Shown piece after piece: positions 61,958 to 64,000 of a DNA stretch of 64,000 nucleotides. Within the stretch, counting starts at the first letter, position 1; every line of letters starts with the position of its first letter. The translations under genes and the position numbers were made by a program. The notes beneath the pieces were generated by a model. It was not told the DNA's origin, did no database searches, and worked only from the letters and a program-made list of their open reading frames with translations. This DNA is from Perca fluviatilis. Lineage: Eukaryota > Chordata > Actinopteri > Perciformes > Percidae. The stretch is taken from contig NC_053116.1 in assembly GCF_010015445.1 (NCBI RefSeq), forward strand, positions 29,350,285-29,414,284. Reading direction: 5' to 3'.

Positions 61958-62419
61958 CGTGTGACGGAAACGTACCTTTTGTAAGCCCATCCACAATCTT
62001 TTCCTTAACCTAACTGCTTCAAAAGTGATGACAATAGTCCCAACGCTAAAGGAGACTATTAGCGTCAATACCAACGCCAAAGGCAGCTGACCAAGCGGCC
62101 ATATTTTACGCGATGGGAGAACGATTCATTCAATACAAGGTAATTTGAAAGAAAACTCTCGGATCATGAGCTATGGATTATCCTGAGTACCCAGGGAAAG
62201 ACTGCTGATATTATCATAAGTCACTCTTCAATGCTCCAATCACTGCAAATGCAATTCCATTTAGCTCCTTTGTATTTTAGTGGTGGTAGACATCTCAGAG
62301 ATGGATATCTCAAAACCTCAGCAGATAAAACTGAAACTATCTGCATGGCTACACCCCATAAGGGTATATGATGAAATGTTTTTTTGAGTGATTTGAATGA
62401 ACTCAACCTTTGAAAAGGT

Positions 62420-63984
62420 TCCCTGAGCAGAGATGTATAGCAACGAAGTAGAACTACTTCACAGGCTGTATCTGTACTCTACTGGAGTATAATTATTTTC
62501 TCCTACTTCCACTTTTACTTCAGTACATATTTTCGATGAGTTTAATACTTTTACTCCCATCGTTACTCGTTACAACCAATCACCGTGAATTTGGTGTGAC
62601 TCGCAATTTTGACCAATCACCGCAAGTTTTCTGTGAGTTTCCCGTGACTTCAACCAATCCCAGCAGTCCCACGTGCCAGACTTTGTATCAGTATGTGACT
62701 GAGAGCCAATGACCAAGCGGGAGTGAGAACGGGATGACGGAACACACGGACGTCACCAAATTTATTTCCTTGTTTTTGATATGAAGACGAGACCAAGGGG
62801 GTAAGCGAGCCTCCGCAAAGCGTACCTCCTATAGAGCCATTTTGATGCTAATAAGCCATCACCTGCCGTTAGCATTCCATTGACTGCCATTCATTTTGGC
62901 GTCACTTTGACAGCGAATAATTTTACATCAGTGTTTAAAGACTCTATTTGTCCATTGTTTATTTCTAAAGAAACATGACAATGTATAAAAGGCTCCATTA
63001 CCTTGTATCTCACGTTATGGCTCTGTAGCAGATGTTTTTGTAAAATTTTAATGATTGTGTCATAACCACGGGACTTTCTGTCGCACAGTAGACAAATTAC
63101 CGTATAGTCAGGAGAAGCTCGCAGGCAGTTTCGACTATTAGCTGTTTAAGTTTAATTACTAATGTTAACTAGCATTTTAGTTAGCAATAATTAGCCTGTG
63201 CCTATGGTATCTCCTTACATATACCTACGCTCTCCATCTCTGCAAGATTCAGAATGATTGAGATTTCTCTTGGCACAGCTACCAGAAGACTTACAACTAT
63301 CAGACAGATTGCTCGCGTCACATCTACGTCGTCAAGCTCAGTTTGAGGCTGTGCAGTAACGCTCAGCGCTCACTGGAAAAGTGCTTCTAACAGACTTCAC
63401 TGGTCTCTGTGGAGCGGTATGGCGTCGCTTAGTCCATTTCTTTATTAGTGCAATGATAAGTTAAAGTCCAATAAGTACTTTATCAAGCCGTATGAATGTG
63501 TGTCCCAGGCCGGTTAGGAAATGAACTAACAATGTAAAGATCAACAAGCCACTGACACATATGTTCGAATTTGATTCATTCAATAAATTATAATTTTTTG
63601 TCTTAAATCCACCAGCCATTTTCATATTATACCAATATTTGCAGCACCCTGAGCCTTTTTGGTTACTAGGAAAACTCAGCCCTTTTTATTTTTAAAGAAC
63701 TATTACATTTTTTTTTTAATAATATAAACAATATGATATTCAAACTTTTGACTGCTTTCTTTAATAACTAACACAATACTTGTACTTTTACTTTCAGTAC
63801 TTGAGTAGTACATTTTAAAATAAACTATACTTAAGTACAAAAAATGTTGAATACTTTAGTGCTTCCACTTAAGTGTTGTGCTTGAAGAGCACTTCAACTT
63901 CTACTCAAGTTACGTTTTTGATAGAGCACTTGTACTTTTAATCAAGTCTGGGTCTCTAGTACTTTATACATGTCTGTCCCTGAG
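62420..63984. mobile_element. hAT-like MITE carrying a nested insertion
   Basis: The element is 62428-63976. Its ends CAGAGATGTATA and CAGACATGTATA are inverted, and it is flanked by the 8-bp duplication TCCCTGAG at 62420-62427 and 63977-63984. The outer parts are rich in AGTACTT/ACTTTTACTT, a hallmark of a common fish hAT family. Copy 2 of the 660-bp transposon interrupts it. Without that it would be about 890 bp. Confidence 0.82.
62794..63455 (-). mobile_element. 660-bp non-autonomous transposon, copy 2
   Basis: The reverse complement of 58589-59255 along its whole length, with mismatches and small indels. It starts CAAGGGGGTAAGC and ends in CAATG on the plus strand, agreeing with the ends of copy 1. 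A target duplication is not evident here, so one edge may be altered. Confidence 0.8.
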
Positions 63985-64000
63985 AGACCTATAGGAGACA

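Overview
The window is nuclear DNA of a ray-finned fish, most likely a spiny-rayed teleost. The evidence is compact vertebrate genes with GT-AG introns, proteins that align almost without gaps to human MAD2L2, TMEM82, SPEN and a SLC25 carrier, and a dense set of short non-autonomous transposons, tRNA-derived SINEs, an old LINE and long CA/GA/TTA microsatellites. No bacterial operon, CRISPR array or phage is present. The species cannot be fixed from the sequence.

Layout. (1) 273-5459, minus strand: a complete mitochondrial carrier of the SLC25A45/47/48 group, six coding exons, 285 aa, with a likely 5' exon near 5.45 kb. (2) 7.04-9.41 kb: a 5'-truncated, decayed LINE with endonuclease, reverse transcriptase and zinc-knuckle remnants. 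(3) 9456-10699: a fold-back DNA transposon with about 110-bp terminal inverted repeats and a 9-bp target duplication, filled with a tandem array, ending about 310 bp before the mad2l2 start codon. (4) 11011-13739, plus: mad2l2 (REV7), eight coding exons, 210 aa, with a MITE in its presumed 3' UTR. (5) 14.6-18.3 kb: intergenic, with a hAT-like element and a doubtful two-exon minus-strand ORF. (6) 18298-20629, plus: tmem82, six exons, 344 aa. (7) 24992-49252, plus: the whole coding region of spen, 15 coding exons, 3547 aa, with one 7.8-kb exon, four RRMs, an RBPJ-binding segment and a C-terminal SPOC domain; the 3' UTR runs to about 51.1 kb. (8) 51.1-64 kb: no recognisable gene. It is a transposon landing zone with two nested insertions of one 660-bp family in opposite orientations.

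The three plus-strand genes correspond to human 1p36 genes as I recall that map (TMEM82 and SPEN lie close together there, MAD2L2 is several Mb away). They do not form a pathway: REV7 acts in translesion synthesis, end-joining choice and mitosis; TMEM82 is an uncharacterised membrane protein; SPEN is a nuclear RNA-binding corepressor; the carrier is an inner-mitochondrial-membrane transporter. All four gene models were built by joining exons at GT/AG sites with the reading phase checked at every junction.

I see no new multi-gene system. The observations most worth checking are the fold-back element whose repeats carry everted AGGTCA half-sites beside the mad2l2 promoter, the nested transposons with readable target duplications, a SINE that has lost its tRNA promoter but keeps its target duplication, and a possible cassette exon in spen.
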